From assembly GCA_000733355.1 (NCBI GenBank), contig JNVV01000062.1, positions 28,661-92,660 of the forward strand: a stretch of 64,000 nt of DNA, written 5' to 3'. Numbering within the stretch: position 1 is the first letter of the stretch; each line of letters begins with the position of its first letter. The DNA comes from Falciphora oryzae. Its lineage: Eukaryota > Ascomycota > Sordariomycetes > Magnaporthales > Magnaporthaceae. Of the stretch, positions 23,016 through 34,680 are shown in pieces. Position numbers and translations under genes: made by a program. The notes beneath the pieces were generated by a model that made no database searches, had not been told where the DNA came from, and was given only the letters and a program-made list of their open reading frames with translations.

Positions 23016-24289
23016 TTAGAAGGGGATGTTGGGCGACTCCTGGGCGCCCGAGCCCATAGCCTCCTGCTGCTCCTGGAGCTCCTCGCCGCCAAGGTCCAGA
23101 GAGATGCTCACGCCGAGCTTAGAGTTGCCCTGTGGAAACCAACGTGTCAGCTTTACTCGGGTTGGAAACAGTGACCAAATCCACATCCAAGGAGATCTGG
23201 CTCAACCCACAGTCGGGTGGTCAATCTCAGCAGCGACCGTCATCATAACGGGTCCACCAACACGCTTCTCAACCAAGCAGCCCATCTTGCCCTTGGTATC
23301 AACCTGAGCGCGGAACGTCGACATGCGGAAGTCGTACTTGACTCCAGCGGTCGTCACACCCTGGGTGGTGAGGGCCGTGGGCGCTCCAAACATGGCGGCT
23401 TCGGGGTCGGCGGGGGCGACTGAGAGCGTCATGTCAATGCCCGCCTGCACCTTGTCCGAGATTTTCCTCCAAAAAGTAGTGTTGATCTGGCCTTGGCCCG
23501 AGAGCTGGCCCGTCGCAATCCAGTCGTCCGTCTTGTACTTGGCCACGTACGACATGACCGTCTCGGGGGGAGTGGACAGGCTAGCACGCTGCCAGACACC
23601 CTCGAGGCCCAGGGCCAGCTTCTTGGTGAGGGACTGCATGTAGCTGCCGACGTAGATGCCCGAGATGCCACCCTCGAGGAAAGAGGGGTTGAGAGCCTTG
23701 ACTGAGGCCGAGAAATCATTGCCTGTGTAGTCGTTCTCGATCTGGACCATATCCTGGCCCTGGCCGCCTCCGAGCTGGAAGGACGACTTGGTGACGAAGG
23801 CGTTGGACCACCGCCAGTTAAAGCGTGTGCTAACCGCCATCTCATTGTCGACGCTACCCTGCATAAAAACCTGTTGCGCGTTGCTGTTTAGCACCCAGCA
23901 TGTCTCGTGCTTGGCCTTTTCCGTATCCTTCCGGCCAGCGTTCCGGGAGAGCGCCGAGAGGGGCCAAGACAAAAGCGCCGCCGTACCTTACTTGAGCCGT
24001 ACATGGCGGCAAACGTATAAGGGTTGATGCGCTCGCCAACGGCGAACTGGTGCGAGACTTGGAAAAGCGGGTTCAAGCTGAAGACCTTGGTCAGGTCTGC
24101 GCGCAGGCCGCTGAAGGAGTGGTTGTTGAGGAAGACATCGCGCTGGACCTCCTTGGCTAGGTTCTCGGTGGTGCCCGGGTTTGACAGCCCCAGCTTTGCG
24201 CGGCGCTCCTGGAACGAGGCATATAGGTCGGCCACGCCCGCCGTGAGCGGGTTACTGCGCACGGGGTCTAATGAGGAGGCGGAGGCCAT
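23016..24289 (-). CDS. tom40: Mitochondrial import receptor subunit Tom40
   Basis: Three exons on the minus strand: 24289-23987, 23870-23211 and 23129-23016; introns GTACGG...CAACAG and GTGGGT...CCACAG, both phase 0, 358 residues. The N-terminal [20 protein letters not shown], the middle [14 protein letters not shown] joined to [11 protein letters not shown], and the strand-rich body ending [20 protein letters not shown] match fungal Tom40, a 19-strand beta-barrel that forms the protein-conducting pore of the TOM complex in the mitochondrial outer membrane. Length equals that of known fungal Tom40. A false donor (GTAAGG) lies five bases before the true one and would break the frame. Confidence 0.96.
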
Positions 24290-25996
24290 CTTTGCTGCTG
24301 GGACAAAAGAAAGGGTCGCGAGGCTAGGCTCGGAGGGCAGCGCTGGCACGGGCCGATCGCGAACACAAAAGAGGGGGAAGTATGACGAAAACCAAATCAG
24401 TCAATCAAATCGTACAATTAGGCCAGCCAGGCTATCGAATATGGACGGGCGCAATGGATCCGTGTGGGTTCAGATGGCTGGTCCTCGTGGCCCTCGGGTT
24501 GTGAATAGGTGTGTCGAAAGTCGGGGGAGCTCGACTCTGCGAAGGCCAAAAATTTCACCAAGCACATTTGGCAAAGCTCCCGTGTCCCTGTCCCAATCGC
24601 AGCGCAGGCGCTGGTGGGAGTGGGTATTTTGCGCCAGCTGGGCCCTGGCAAGAAGGCAAGGCGGGCTGAGTCGGAAAAACTGAGAGCCTTTGGCCGACCG
24701 ACCAATCAAGAAGCTTTTTGGGTCCAGCGATGACTGGAAGGCCATGGTGGGGCTGGCAATGGGTTTTCTGTTCACGGCAGCACGGGAATGGAAGTCACAC
24801 CTCCCCTGACCGAGCTCGAATACAAAAAACTCGTCTGTCTCAGTATAAAGGGGAGAATACGAATAGAGAAACAACAAAAGGGGCAAAAGAGAAAGAATTG
24901 AGAACACGGAGTCGTCAACCCCTCTCCTCTGCTTTCTCCCAGCCGGCATCCTGGGCACTCCGTCTAGGTAGAGAGAGGCACGACTATGGTATTAGAGAAG
25001 ATGCTGTCCTCAGGCAAGAGCTGCCAGCCTATCCCAGGTTCGATGCAGCCCAGCACGGATTGAAGTTCGGGAGCCAAGTTCGTGTTTCGTCACCCAAGGC
25101 TCAATGCAGGGACGCTTAAGTGCCTCAACTAAAGCTCCGTCAGCAGCCGCTTTTTTTTCGTCTTCGTTCTACAGGTGACCGCGCGCGGATCCGGAGGCGG
25201 TCTGGTGGGGGGAAATTACGGACCGAGTCAAATTCGACGCTTTGCCCGTCAACTGCGCGGGAGTTTTTCTCTGCAAACCGCTCAATATCGCAACTCCGAT
25301 TGCTCAGTTTTGCTCCTTCCTACTATCCTCGAACCTCGGCTTCTTTCGAGCAGCCCTCCCTAAGGCCGTATGCAGCCCTCCTCCTTTTGGCTTTCTCCCA
25401 ACACAGAACCAGGCATCCCACTTAGGTATCCCCGCGCGGACGGATGTGCCTCCCGTCGCAGTCAACAGACGCCTACCTATCTTCCCAACAGGTGCCGACA
25501 GATTGTTGCTGAACCCGAGAGCCCGGATATCGAGGCTGATCTCCATCCTCCTCCACCCACAATCTCTCATCCGCAAAATAGCAGTATATAGCAGAACTTC
25601 GCTGGCCCCATCCCCCGGCAGCATCCCCCGAGAGAAAAGGGGCCGCGACTTGGCAGCGTGCATTTATACGTGTATGCCGTTGGGAGTATTTCGGCCCCGC
25701 CAAGCCTTCCTTTGACGACCGACTGCCATCCACTTGCAGCCTTTTTCACCGCGTGAATCCGACACGATGGATACTCTCCTGTGAGTAACCTCCCTCGTCC
25801 GACTGTTTCGTGACCCTTGCCAAGTCACCTCCGCACTCCCGCTTCCCCAATTAGAACCCCGTCGGCCACCTTCCCGGCCACAATCTGCGTCCACAAGGCT
25901 TCACCGCCGCACCGGCAATTCAAACCTACTGCCCGCCCCACAACCCCGAATACCCCCAAACCGGTACGGCGCTAGCTGCCGATCCGGGCACTCGAA
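24290..25996. other. Divergent region TOM40 / PFK2 with long PFK2 leader
   Basis: 1.7 kb between divergent genes. The right third is pyrimidine-rich and probably transcribed as the leader of the PFK2 gene. It contains the upstream open frame described at 25767-25975. Confidence 0.5.
25767..25975 (+). other. Spliced upstream frame in phase with PFK2, closed by TAG
   Basis: ATG at 25767 codes MDTLL, a GT-AG intron (25781-25854, GTGAGT...AATTAG) follows, and the frame goes on for about 40 Pro/Thr-rich codons (including PTARPTTPNTPKP) to a TAG at 25973-25975. This TAG lies seven codons upstream of the PFK2 ATG at 25997 and in the same frame. It is either an upstream ORF, or an N-terminal extension cut off by a nonsense mutation, or spliced in a way I cannot find. 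Confidence 0.5.
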
Positions 25997-28196
25997 ATGA
26001 TACACAACAATGACCTGGAGCCTTCCTCCAGCTTGGAGGAGGCCGTAACCGCGGAGGATGGCATCACTGACTATGACGACAGCACCGCCGAGATCGCGGC
26101 CAACGCGCCCCGGTATCGCCGCAAGAGCTCGACTTTCATCGATGGCATCCACGATGTGCCCGAGAAAGGGAGCCTGGCGCCCGCCCAGCTCTACAGCACC
26201 ATGTCTGGCCGGCTTTTCCACTCGGGTCGTATCGCCATCGTGATGGTCGGTCTTCCCGCCCGTGGCAAGACGTGCGTACGCCCTCGGTCCCAGCCCTCTT
26301 CTCATGGCTATAGATGGATCACACAACGAGGCTGACGCATGTATAACAGCCATATCTGCGTGTCCATGGCCCGCTACTTGTCATGGTGAGAAAAAGCCCC
26401 AGATCCCCATCTAGCTCGCATGTGGCTCCGCGGGCTGTCAAGGTAAAATAGCTAACCGGCGATGTTACTGCTGCCCAGGCTTGGAGTCAAGTCTCGGATC
26501 TTCCACTTGGGCGACTACCGGCGCGCCACCGTTGGCCCTGGTGGCTCTGTCCCAGAGGATTACTTCTTTCCCAATGCCAGCCCAAGATCAGTCATTCTGC
26601 GGCAAAAGATCCTCAAAAAGTGCCGAGAGGACATCTATTCGTGGCTCAACCATGACAACGGCCAAGTTGCCATCTACGACGCCGTTAACCCTACTTCGAG
26701 TGGCCGGCGGTCGCTTGCGAAAGAGTTTGCCAAGCACGATATCCAGGTAGGCAGACCACGCAGTGACCCTAGTCTATGTTCCCTACCTTCCCTTCTCTCC
26801 TTGGACCCCTGCCCCTTTTACGATAGAATTCGATACTGATTCTTGCCATACAGACGCTGTTTCTGGAGTCATATGTCGACGACGAGCGAATCTTGACCGA
26901 GAATGCGCGGAACGTCAAGATCTCATCTCCTGATGTAAGTAAGCTCGGCCCTAAATGCCTTGGGCGCGTGTTGACTCTCGACCTTTGCGCAGTTCGCTGG
27001 CATGGACCCTGATGAGGCTGCCCGCTCGTACCTGCGGCGGATCGACATGAAGATCCCCGTGTTCGAGACGATGCAGGAGCCCGAGCTCAACTACGTCCGG
27101 ATGATCAACGCGGGCCGCAAGTTCTTCTACAACAACGTGTCCTTCAACTACCTCGCGCACCGCATCGTCTTCTACCTGACCAACCTGCACATCAAATCTC
27201 GCACCACCTTTTTCGTCCGTGCCGGGACGGGAAGCGAGGAGGACTCGTCCAAGAACGACTGCCCGCTGTCGGAGGAAGGGGTTGCGTTCGCGGCAAAGAT
27301 GACAGAGGCCCTCATCAAGCACCGCGAGCAAGAGCACGAGCAGCTCGTGGCTCGCGACGGCGACAAGGCCTCGCCCATGCGGCCTCTCACAATCTGGACG
27401 TCTACGCGGCTACGTACCATACAGACGGCCCAGTTCCTGGAGGAAAAGGGGTACTCGGTCAGGCAGCGCTCGCAGATGCGCCAGATCAACCCGGGCGTCT
27501 GCGAGAAGATGTCGGCACGCGCCATTCGCGCCTTGTATCCGGATGAGGTCCTCAAGCACGAACAGGATCCCTACCACCACCGTTACCCTCGCGCTGAGGT
27601 GAGTTCTTCTCCTCTTCCCTTCCACACTTGCTCCTTCACTTTCCTACTTCCCTCTAACGCTGTCCTAGTCGTACCATGATCTCGCCGTCCGGCTAGAGCC
27701 TATCATTCTGGAGCTGGAGCGCGAGCAAAACGACCTGCTCATCATCGCGCACGAGTCGGTGCTGCGGGTGCTGTACGCGTACCAGATGCACTGCAGCGCC
27801 ATGGAGATCCCGACACTCAAGTTCCCGCGCGACGAGATCATCGAGATCATCCCGGCAGCCTACCAGAACGAGGCCAAGCGGATCCACATCCCCGGCCTGG
27901 ACCCGCGCATCGTGCCGGGGAGCCCCGAGGACATCCGCCTGGCGCAGCGGTGTGGCACCGGCGGCAGCATACCCGGCAGCGGGGCCCTGACGCCCATCGG
28001 CGCCCTCTCCCTGCCGCCGCCGGAGCTGGACGCGGACCAGCAGCTGCCACAGCCCGAGTTCGACACGCGCGAGGCCGACCAGTCCGCGGTGGCGGAGGCG
28101 TCGCCGCCGGGCTCGCCGCCTGTCCAGCGCCCGCCAGCCAAGGTGCTCAACACTTCGGCAGATGCGGTTAAGGATAAACTCGCGGACGAGGACTGA
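25997..28196 (+). CDS. pfk2: 6-phosphofructo-2-kinase with degenerate fructose-2,6-bisphosphatase domain
   Basis: Six exons: 25997-26271, 26350-26385, 26479-26746, 26854-26934, 26993-27598, 27669-28196; all introns GT-AG, total in frame, 597 residues. The kinase domain has the Walker A GLPARGKT (residues 85-92) followed by HICVSMARYLSWLGV, then HDNGQVAIYDAVNPT. The phosphatase-like half has AHESVLRVLYAY but its phospho-acceptor motif RHG reads RAG (Ala297 in FFVRAGTGSEE). The family makes and breaks fructose-2,6-bisphosphate; without the catalytic His this enzyme should be kinase only, as is known for yeast Pfk26. The C-terminal 90 residues are Pro-rich and disordered. The start at 25997 was chosen because an in-frame TAG lies just upstream. 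Confidence 0.92.
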
Positions 28197-30094
28197 GTGG
28201 GTTGCGATTGTGCTGCAGGGGATGGTAGCCCCATATTGGGCACTCTTGCCTCTTCTCTTTTTTGTTCCCCTTTGCTTCCCTGGAAAAACAAGGTAGATCG
28301 GATGCGTTGCTTTTTGTTTCAATTTTTATTTTTATTTTTTATGTTTGTTTTCCTTATCTCTCGGACCCCTCGATAATTATGCGCGATGCAAGGACACGAC
28401 TCTCGTCGTCGTTGGTCAGCTGTCTTTGGGCTGGAACATGATTCTTCTCATTGCCCCTCGGGCATGTATGCCATTGGGGATTCGATAGATTAGGTAGTAT
28501 TTGTTGTATCGATGTAATTTATTGTGGCCACTAAAGCCCGGCTGGTCTTCCAGACGGAGGACGCCCAGAAGCGAGGCTTGTTCGCAGAAGTCTGGGCAGG
28601 CCAGCCAGGGTCAATTATTTTGATGCATCATCAGGTTGCCGTGATCGGGCAGGTCGGCTAGCAGAAATTCGGGATTGATTCAGAGGAGAAGACGCCAGTT
28701 CTCGTTTGTCATAGCATCGTAGTAATCAGCCCACAGGGTTCTCGCCGTCGCGGTGTGGTGGGTCTCGCCTTTAGCTGGTCCCTGGATTGCAACCCTGGGG
28801 ATGGCCTGGCCAGGCTGGAACACGGCCTGGGTGGCCGTAACGACAGGGACGGGACTTTTGATGACGACATTCGGCTGTCAGCCCGGGCAGGTTCCCGTCG
28901 TCTTGTGCCGGTAGTCAATTTTTTTTTTCTCCTCTTCTCTTCTTGATGTGTCCTGGAATTTCGCGGTGTCTTTTGGGCGATGTTCAGACATCAAGTCAAA
29001 GCTGCACGCACAGCTAAAAGCGCCAGCCCGAACAGGCAGTGTCGGCAGGAGATTCTACGCTCTGATTGGACAACGAGGGCGGTTCTGGGCTTCCATGCTC
29101 GTCCGTGCCAACATCAAATGAATTGATAATTTTTTTCTGCAGTGGCCTGAGTCCCGACAGCTGGAGTTGTGCGGCATGTCCGAGTGAAGAAAGCGAAGAC
29201 AGTCAGCCCAAAAGCGCCAGATGCCGCCAAACCGCGGCCCAAGTCCCTCCCTGGTGCGTCCGTCTCCACACATCTGAGTGGTGTGGTGGCGGCGACCGAA
29301 TCAGCCCCCATCCATGCCAAAACTGGGGGGCTGCCCCTCGCCGTCACGTCAGACCCCAAACTCCGACATCAGGCGCTTCCGATTTCTGGATTCCTGTGCT
29401 CCCTTCTATTTTCCTCCTCCCTCTCCGCGCCTAGAATTAAAAAAGTAAAGAAGCGCCAGAGAAGTTTCCCTAGACTAAACGAACTAGTGATTTTTTTTCT
29501 TTCTCTTTTTCCTTCTTGGCTTCTCCGCGCACCGCCCTCATCCCTTTTTTTTTTTATTTCCATTTCCTAGAGTTGTGCACGTATTCCAGCATCGCTTCCA
29601 TTTATTTCATTACTCCCGTCGATCCTCCGCTTTTTATTGACACCTCCTCCCAGTCGGGAAGCCTCGGTTCACTGGTTTCCCGTTCTTGCCGTTTGCTTCA
29701 AAAAAGCCGTGCACGCTTTGCCTCCCCCAAGGCTCCTTCCTGACACTAGTGGAACACCTCAGCCGACACCTGCCTCCAATTTCCGTTGACGACCAGCCGC
29801 ACTTTTTTTTTTTTTTTTTTTTTCGGGGACCTGATCTCGTGCCGTGCGGTCTGCCTAGGTGGTCACTCCGTCGCCCACCCATTTCCATTTCAGCCCTCTC
29901 TGGTCGGCGCTCGATACCACGCGGCACAGTTCCGACGCAGCCAGCCTGCGCTTTCCAGTACACTACCATCTATCGGCCAGGCCCGCGAGCAGCCGAAACC
30001 GGCCACGACCAAGGACGCCAAACCGCCCCGACCTGGGCAACAGGACACACCGCCCCCACGCGAGCGATACGACGAGCTACCCATACCAGCAGCA
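28197..30094. other. 1.9-kb intergenic region PFK2 / CDC34
   Basis: Contains the PFK2 3' end and the CDC34 promoter and leader, the latter with pyrimidine-rich tracts and a T-run at 29803-29823. No further gene supported. Confidence 0.5.
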
Positions 30095-30934
30095 ATGACG
30101 CGATCCGGGGCCGGCGCCAGGCAGCGCCTCATGACGGAGCTGGCGAGCCTGCAGAAGGAGAAGTGGGTGAACTTTGAGGACGACACATCGAACCTGTTCA
30201 GGTGGCGCTTTGCTCTGATGGTTATCAACCCGGACTCGGCTTTCAATGGCGGCTATTTCAGGGTAAGTCGGCTGTCTGCCTCCATACTGACTTTGCTGTC
30301 TGCACTCTGCACCTGCTTGTGAATGTGAGCCGACTGACACGGACGTGCGTCCCGCTCGACTCGACAGGCTGAAATGTCCTTTACCGAAGACTACCCATAC
30401 TCGCCGCCCAAGTTCAAGTTCCTGATCCCAATCTACCACCCAAACATCTACCCCGACGGCCAGCTGTGCATCTCGATCCTGCACAAGCCCGGCGAGGACC
30501 TGATGTCGGGCGAGGAGGCGAGCGAGCGCTGGTCCCCCCTGCAGGGCGTCGAGTCGGTGCTCCGCTCCGTGCTGCTGCTGCTCGACGACCCGGAGATCAA
30601 CTCGCCTGCCAACGTGGACGCGAGCGTCCTCTTCCGCGACAAGCGCGATGCCTACAACCAGCGCGCCCGCGACACGGTCGAGCGGTCCAAGAACCACATC
30701 CCCGCCGGCTTCGTCATGCCCACCAGCTTCGAGGCCGCCCCGCCGCCCAAGGTCGAGGACGACGACGCCTTCTGGGCCGAGAGCGACGAGGAGGACTTTG
30801 ACTTTGGCGGCAGCGACACGGACGACGACGCCGAGGCCGAATTCGAGGAAGGCGAGGGTGAGGGTGAAGAGGATGATGAAGAGGATGACGACGAGGACCG
30901 GGCTGACCGGCAACGCAAGTCTGGCGACAGCTGA
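30095..30934 (+). CDS. cdc34: Ubiquitin-conjugating enzyme E2, Cdc34 type
   Basis: Two exons, 30095-30262 and 30368-30934 (intron GTAAGT...CGACAG, phase 0), 244 residues. The UBC fold shows HPN at 80-82 and the active-site Cys90 in DGQLCISIL. The 12-13 residue acidic loop typical of Cdc34/Ubc7 follows (HKPGEDLMSGEEASERW). The stretch HIPAGFVMPTS is Cdc34-like. The long C-terminal Asp/Glu tail (from about residue 175) is also a Cdc34 trait, used to bind cullin-RING (SCF) ligases. It drives ubiquitylation of cell-cycle regulators. The same frame is open upstream of the ATG to about 29786, but that stretch contains a poly-T-coded Phe run and is read as leader. Confidence 0.93.
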
Positions 30935-32041
30935 GCGCCGTCCTCACCGCACACGAACCTCGTCTGTGGGTCAGTCAGTATAGGAACTGGCCGGGGACGA
31001 ACCGCGCGCGTTGGAATTACTGACACGCGACTTTTTTTTTTCCCTCTCTTTTTTCTTTCTTTCCCATGTTCTTTTTCTTTTTCTTTTTCTCTCTTATTCT
31101 TTACGCCTGTTACGCGCCTCTCTGACACATTCTGGCCCTGGCTTCCCCTGCTTTCCTCACGCCTCTCAGAAAGTCAAGTCAACATTGTTTATGAATTCTA
31201 GCAACACATATTCGTTCGTACATGGCATAGCGTTATCAGCAGCCGGTATGAACGGCCGGCTGCGGGGGAATACGGCGTTAGGAGAGGTCGACATATATTG
31301 GGACGCTTTTTCCTTCTCAGTTCCAAACCTTTCGTCCATGTTCTCACCAATATATACCAATTTTTTTCTATGGTCTGCTGGATGTCTCCCCCACCTTTAT
31401 GGGCCAACCTATGGTCTGTCCTCCACGAGATTGGCCAGTCCCACGATCTCACTTGGTATTACACTGCCTTCCATACCACAACCTACAGCCCGGTTTCCGC
31501 TGGCCCGTTTGCCTCAACAGCAGGAGACACATCGGTAGGTAGGAAGCAAGTGAAAAGTGCCTGGGCGGGTTTCTTCGGGGCTTCTCTTTCTGAAGGCGCT
31601 GGTTATGATAGTGTTTAATCGCAATACCCGTACCACCCAAACCAGCCGCGTGCCCCGCGAACACGGCACTTGTGCACATTCAGAGGCGGGGCGCGGGGGG
31701 GCGACCGACCATTTCGCAGGGTTCGGCGGAGCCGGCCGGGGTCCTGCAGGGGGCACGCTACCCTATCGCCGGCTTGCTCACTGCGTGTCGTGGCGTGACG
31801 TGCTGTCTGAAGAGCCACGCTGCAGCATCTTCTCGGCGAGTCCACGGCAGGTCCCAGCTGCGTTAGAGCTGGATGTCAAGGCTGAATGAGCTAACGGAAG
31901 CGACGTGAAGGTTGCCACGGCCGATTCACCTGCTCACGCACTCTCTCGGGACTAGTAGGTCGGTAGCGGAGCTTCCCATTTGACAAATCCACATGGTCGG
32001 GCAGGGACATTACCGAGAACAGCCGGAGACGTTCGCGGATT
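30935..32041. other. Intergenic region right of CDC34
   Basis: 1.1 kb with pyrimidine tracts (31030-31100) and short frames only. This is the edge between the conserved block and the accessory region. Confidence 0.4.
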
Positions 32042-32476
32042 TTGACGCGTAGGCAAGTCTTGGCTCCAATACAGAAATTGACTGGCGACACGGACCAACC
32101 AGGGGATCCGCGACCTCGCTTCTGGAACTTACACCTGCCGCCAGAACAATGGACAGCCGAGTGCCCCGTTTTCCTCCGGGACCTGCCCAAGAAGAGCATG
32201 GACGTGCTCACCCTGACGGACGACGAGTTCCGCAAGATCAGGCCCGCCCCAGACTGGGCTGGCCAGCATCCGCTCCCAGCGTGGGTGAATATGTGGTTTG
32301 GTGTTCAAAGCGCCGACGAGCGGTGGGAGGAATGTTTGCCAGTCGCGTAGATATCGACGCCACGGTTACACAAGCTTCACGGGGACGTGGTTCCCGAGTT
32401 TCCCGCCTTCGACAAGAAGGAGTTCGTGGGAGCCGGTCCGAAGAAAGCCGAAGCTGCCAAAGCATACAGGGCGTAG
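32042..32476 (+). pseudogene. Gene remnant resembling GIG1/DUF3605 N terminus
   Basis: A frame without a clear ATG reads FWNLHLPPEQWTAECPVFLRDL, which resembles the opening of fungal N-acetylglucosamine-induced protein 1 (DUF3605: PYW-x-V-N-V-P-x-x-Q-R-T-x-E-C-P-x-F-L-R-N-L). It stops at 32350. A second frame from about 32360 (LHGDVVPEFPAFDKKEFVGA...) ends at 32476 and may be its tail after a frameshift. The family match is weak beyond the first 40 residues. No function can be given. Confidence 0.3.
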
Positions 32477-32605
32477 TTATAAGCTGAACTTTTAGCATTC
32501 ATCCAAGCACGGTTTGTTCCCTGTGCTTTTCCAGTGTGAATCCCCCATTTTTTTTTCACCTCTTTCTTGTTTTGTCCATATTTCGCCCCATTCTTATAGT
32601 TAAGA

Positions 32606-33625
32606 ATGTCAGCTACAAAGGTCATCCAGAAGCCGGATTGCGTTCATGCCAAGGCGGAACCGCCCCAGTCTGCCATGTCCCAGCACTACGCCGGCGGAGC
32701 CAACGCCCCGGGAGGATGGCTCGATCACGTCCCTGCCGCCTGGCTCGCATACATCCAGCTCTCACGCCTCAACCCGCCGGCCGCCGGCGTGTTCCTGATT
32801 TACACCCCGCACCTCTTCGGCGTCTTCCGCGGCGCCATCAGGCAGCACCGGCGGCACGTCGATGCCTGGGAGCTCGCCCGCGTCTCCGCCGTCCTTCTCG
32901 GCGGCTCCCTGTTCTTCAACAACGCCAGCCACGCCTGGAACGATCTGATCGACGCCCCTATTGACCGGCAGATCACTCGCACCAAGAACCGGCCCGTCGC
33001 CCGGGGCGCCATCTCCCCGCGCGCCGCCCTCGTCTTCACCGCGACGCAGGCGCTCGGCGCGGCCCTGTTCCTGCTGCTGCTGCCGCCGGCGACCGCGCTC
33101 GCCGTGGTGCCTACCATCCTGGGCACGGCGTACTACCCCTTCGCCAAGCGTCACACGCACCTGGCGCAGGTCGTGCTCGGCTTCTGCCTCTCGTGAGCGA
33201 TCATAGTCGGCGCCGCCGCCGCGGGCGCCGACGCGCCGTGGCGGGACCCCTCGGCGCTGGCACTGGTGGTCGCGTCGACGCTGTGGGTCGTGGTCTACGA
33301 CACCATCTACGCGCGCCTGGACCTGGCCAGCGACCGCAAGATCGGGGTCAAGAGCATGGCGGTGCTGCTCGCCGGCCACCCTCGGGGCTGGATGGGGGTC
33401 TTTGTCGGCTGCATGGCTGTCGCGCTGGTCGCTGCGGGGCGTCTGGGCGAGATGGGGCCGGCTTACCAGGCAGTGAGCGTGGCGGGATCGCTCGCCTCGG
33501 TTGGCTGGATGGTGGCCGCCGTGGACCTGGACAACGCGGCCAGCTGTTGGGCGTGGTTTTCCAAGGGGTATTGGCTCACGGCAGCGGCCATCCTGGGAGG
33601 CTTGGTTGCGGAATTCCTCGCGTAG
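32606..33625 (+). pseudogene. UbiA-family prenyltransferase interrupted by one in-frame UGA
   Basis: A 339-codon frame runs from ATG 32606 to 33625 with a single TGA at 33194-33196. Both prenyl-diphosphate binding motifs are intact: NDLIDAPIDRQ (first Asp-rich motif) before the stop, and YDTIYARLDLASDRKIG after it. Multiple hydrophobic helices fit a membrane enzyme of the UbiA superfamily, such as 4-hydroxybenzoate or meroterpenoid prenyltransferases. The codon before AIIVG would plausibly be TGG (Trp). A GTGAGC...CATAG pair at the stop spans only 14 bases and would break frame, so it is not an intron. No other biosynthetic genes are adjacent. Readthrough is possible but not supported. Confidence 0.75.
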
Positions 33626-34047
33626 AGCAGCTGAGAAGGCTTGCAACTGGCATTGGTGGACTTAAGGGAGCTTAAATTTTTGGGTAAAGGTGAATTTCGT
33701 CCCGGCTTCAATAGTTTGTCATTTCTCACAAGTTGCGTTGGTGATGTTACGTGAGTTTGGTGATCCAGCAAGCGGCTCACCGGTGACTACCTTTAAAAAG
33801 AGCCGAAGATACGATTATTGATTGTGAGCCCGGAGAACTGAGGTCCAGTAGCCCATTGTCTTTGACAGAGAGCGGTGGGATACTGAGTAGAAGAGCTCCC
33901 TGCTACACATTGGGGCCCCTACACATTCATTTGTTGCAACACCTGATTCAACCTAAGCTGTATCCTCTCGAGCCCCCCACGTTTTGTGACATATGCCTTG
34001 GTAATGTCACAGGGGAGGTGAATACCCCGGGACTGTACCAGCCTTGG
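33626..34047. other. Spacer between UbiA pseudogene and solo LTR
   Basis: About 420 bp, no coding or repeat signal recognised; ends with the CTTGG target duplication of the next element. Confidence 0.4.
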
Positions 34048-34314
34048 TGTTGGGAGGAGTCTGTCTCCTATGGGCTCGGAGATCTCCTAAAGCGATATAC
34101 AACGATCGATCGTATTTGTGAGAAGAGTCTCCTTATTGTGCATGAGTGGAGAGGAATTTATCTGTAAGAAAGGGAGCAGGGGATCGGTATATATACACGA
34201 AATAGATCACCAAAGGCCCAATTCCCTGCTCCCTTCCTTCGGGTCCCGTGGATCCCGTGATCCCGGACCCTCCGGGTTCCTCCGAGTGCATGCGCCAGAT
34301 AATGATATCCAGCA
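34048..34314 (-). mobile_element. Solo LTR, reverse orientation, TSD CTTGG
   Basis: Read on the minus strand it starts TGCTGGATATC and ends CTCCCAACA, with a TATA-like GTATATATA and the GGAGATCTCCGAGCC block near its end, as in the other LTRs of this window. Both flanks carry CTTGG (34043-34047 and 34315-34319), a 5-bp target duplication. It is closest in layout to the solo LTR at 53107-53384 and only related to the complete copia LTRs. Confidence 0.85.
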
Positions 34315-34319
34315 CTTGG

Positions 34320-34680
34320 GTTAGTATCACGAACTTCGCCAAGGTCACGGATGCTCCTTGATAAGTTTGTACAGAGTTTCCAGGCTGCCCTGAAGTAGAC
34401 CCCGTCACTCCAGCAAACTCGTGTATCTAGACCCAAAGGGTCTCCTACGATCTGCCACACTCATTTCAATAGGTCAGGGGCACAGGTCGATCTTCTAGGC
34501 CTACTGCGTGCTCGCTCTACTTGTAACAGAACATTGAATTCAGAATTTGTTTTGTTGACAGAGCGGCGCCTAAAGCCAAACAGCTTATTCACTGGCATGG
34601 ATGATGAGCACTGAGCTTCATTGGTCAACACAGAAAACGAATCACAGAATGCACCACTCCATCCATGAGAAAAAAATATA
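34320..34680. other. Spacer between solo LTR and pogo element
   Basis: About 360 bp without coding content. Part of it (about 34570-34670) may be a diverged copy of 55780-55880, in front of the direct repeat. Confidence 0.35.

Noticed and set aside
29786..30094. N-terminal extension of Cdc34 by in-frame upstream codons
   Set aside because: No ATG, a Phe run coded by the poly-T tract, and family alignment starts near the ATG at 30095.
33193..33206. GTGAGC...CATAG as an intron removing the UbiA stop
   Set aside because: Only 14 bases long and not a multiple of three; splicing would break the frame that resumes right after it.
32606..33625. Secondary-metabolite cluster around the UbiA gene
   Set aside because: No polyketide synthase, terpene cyclase, oxidase or transporter is adjacent; the gene stands alone and is broken.
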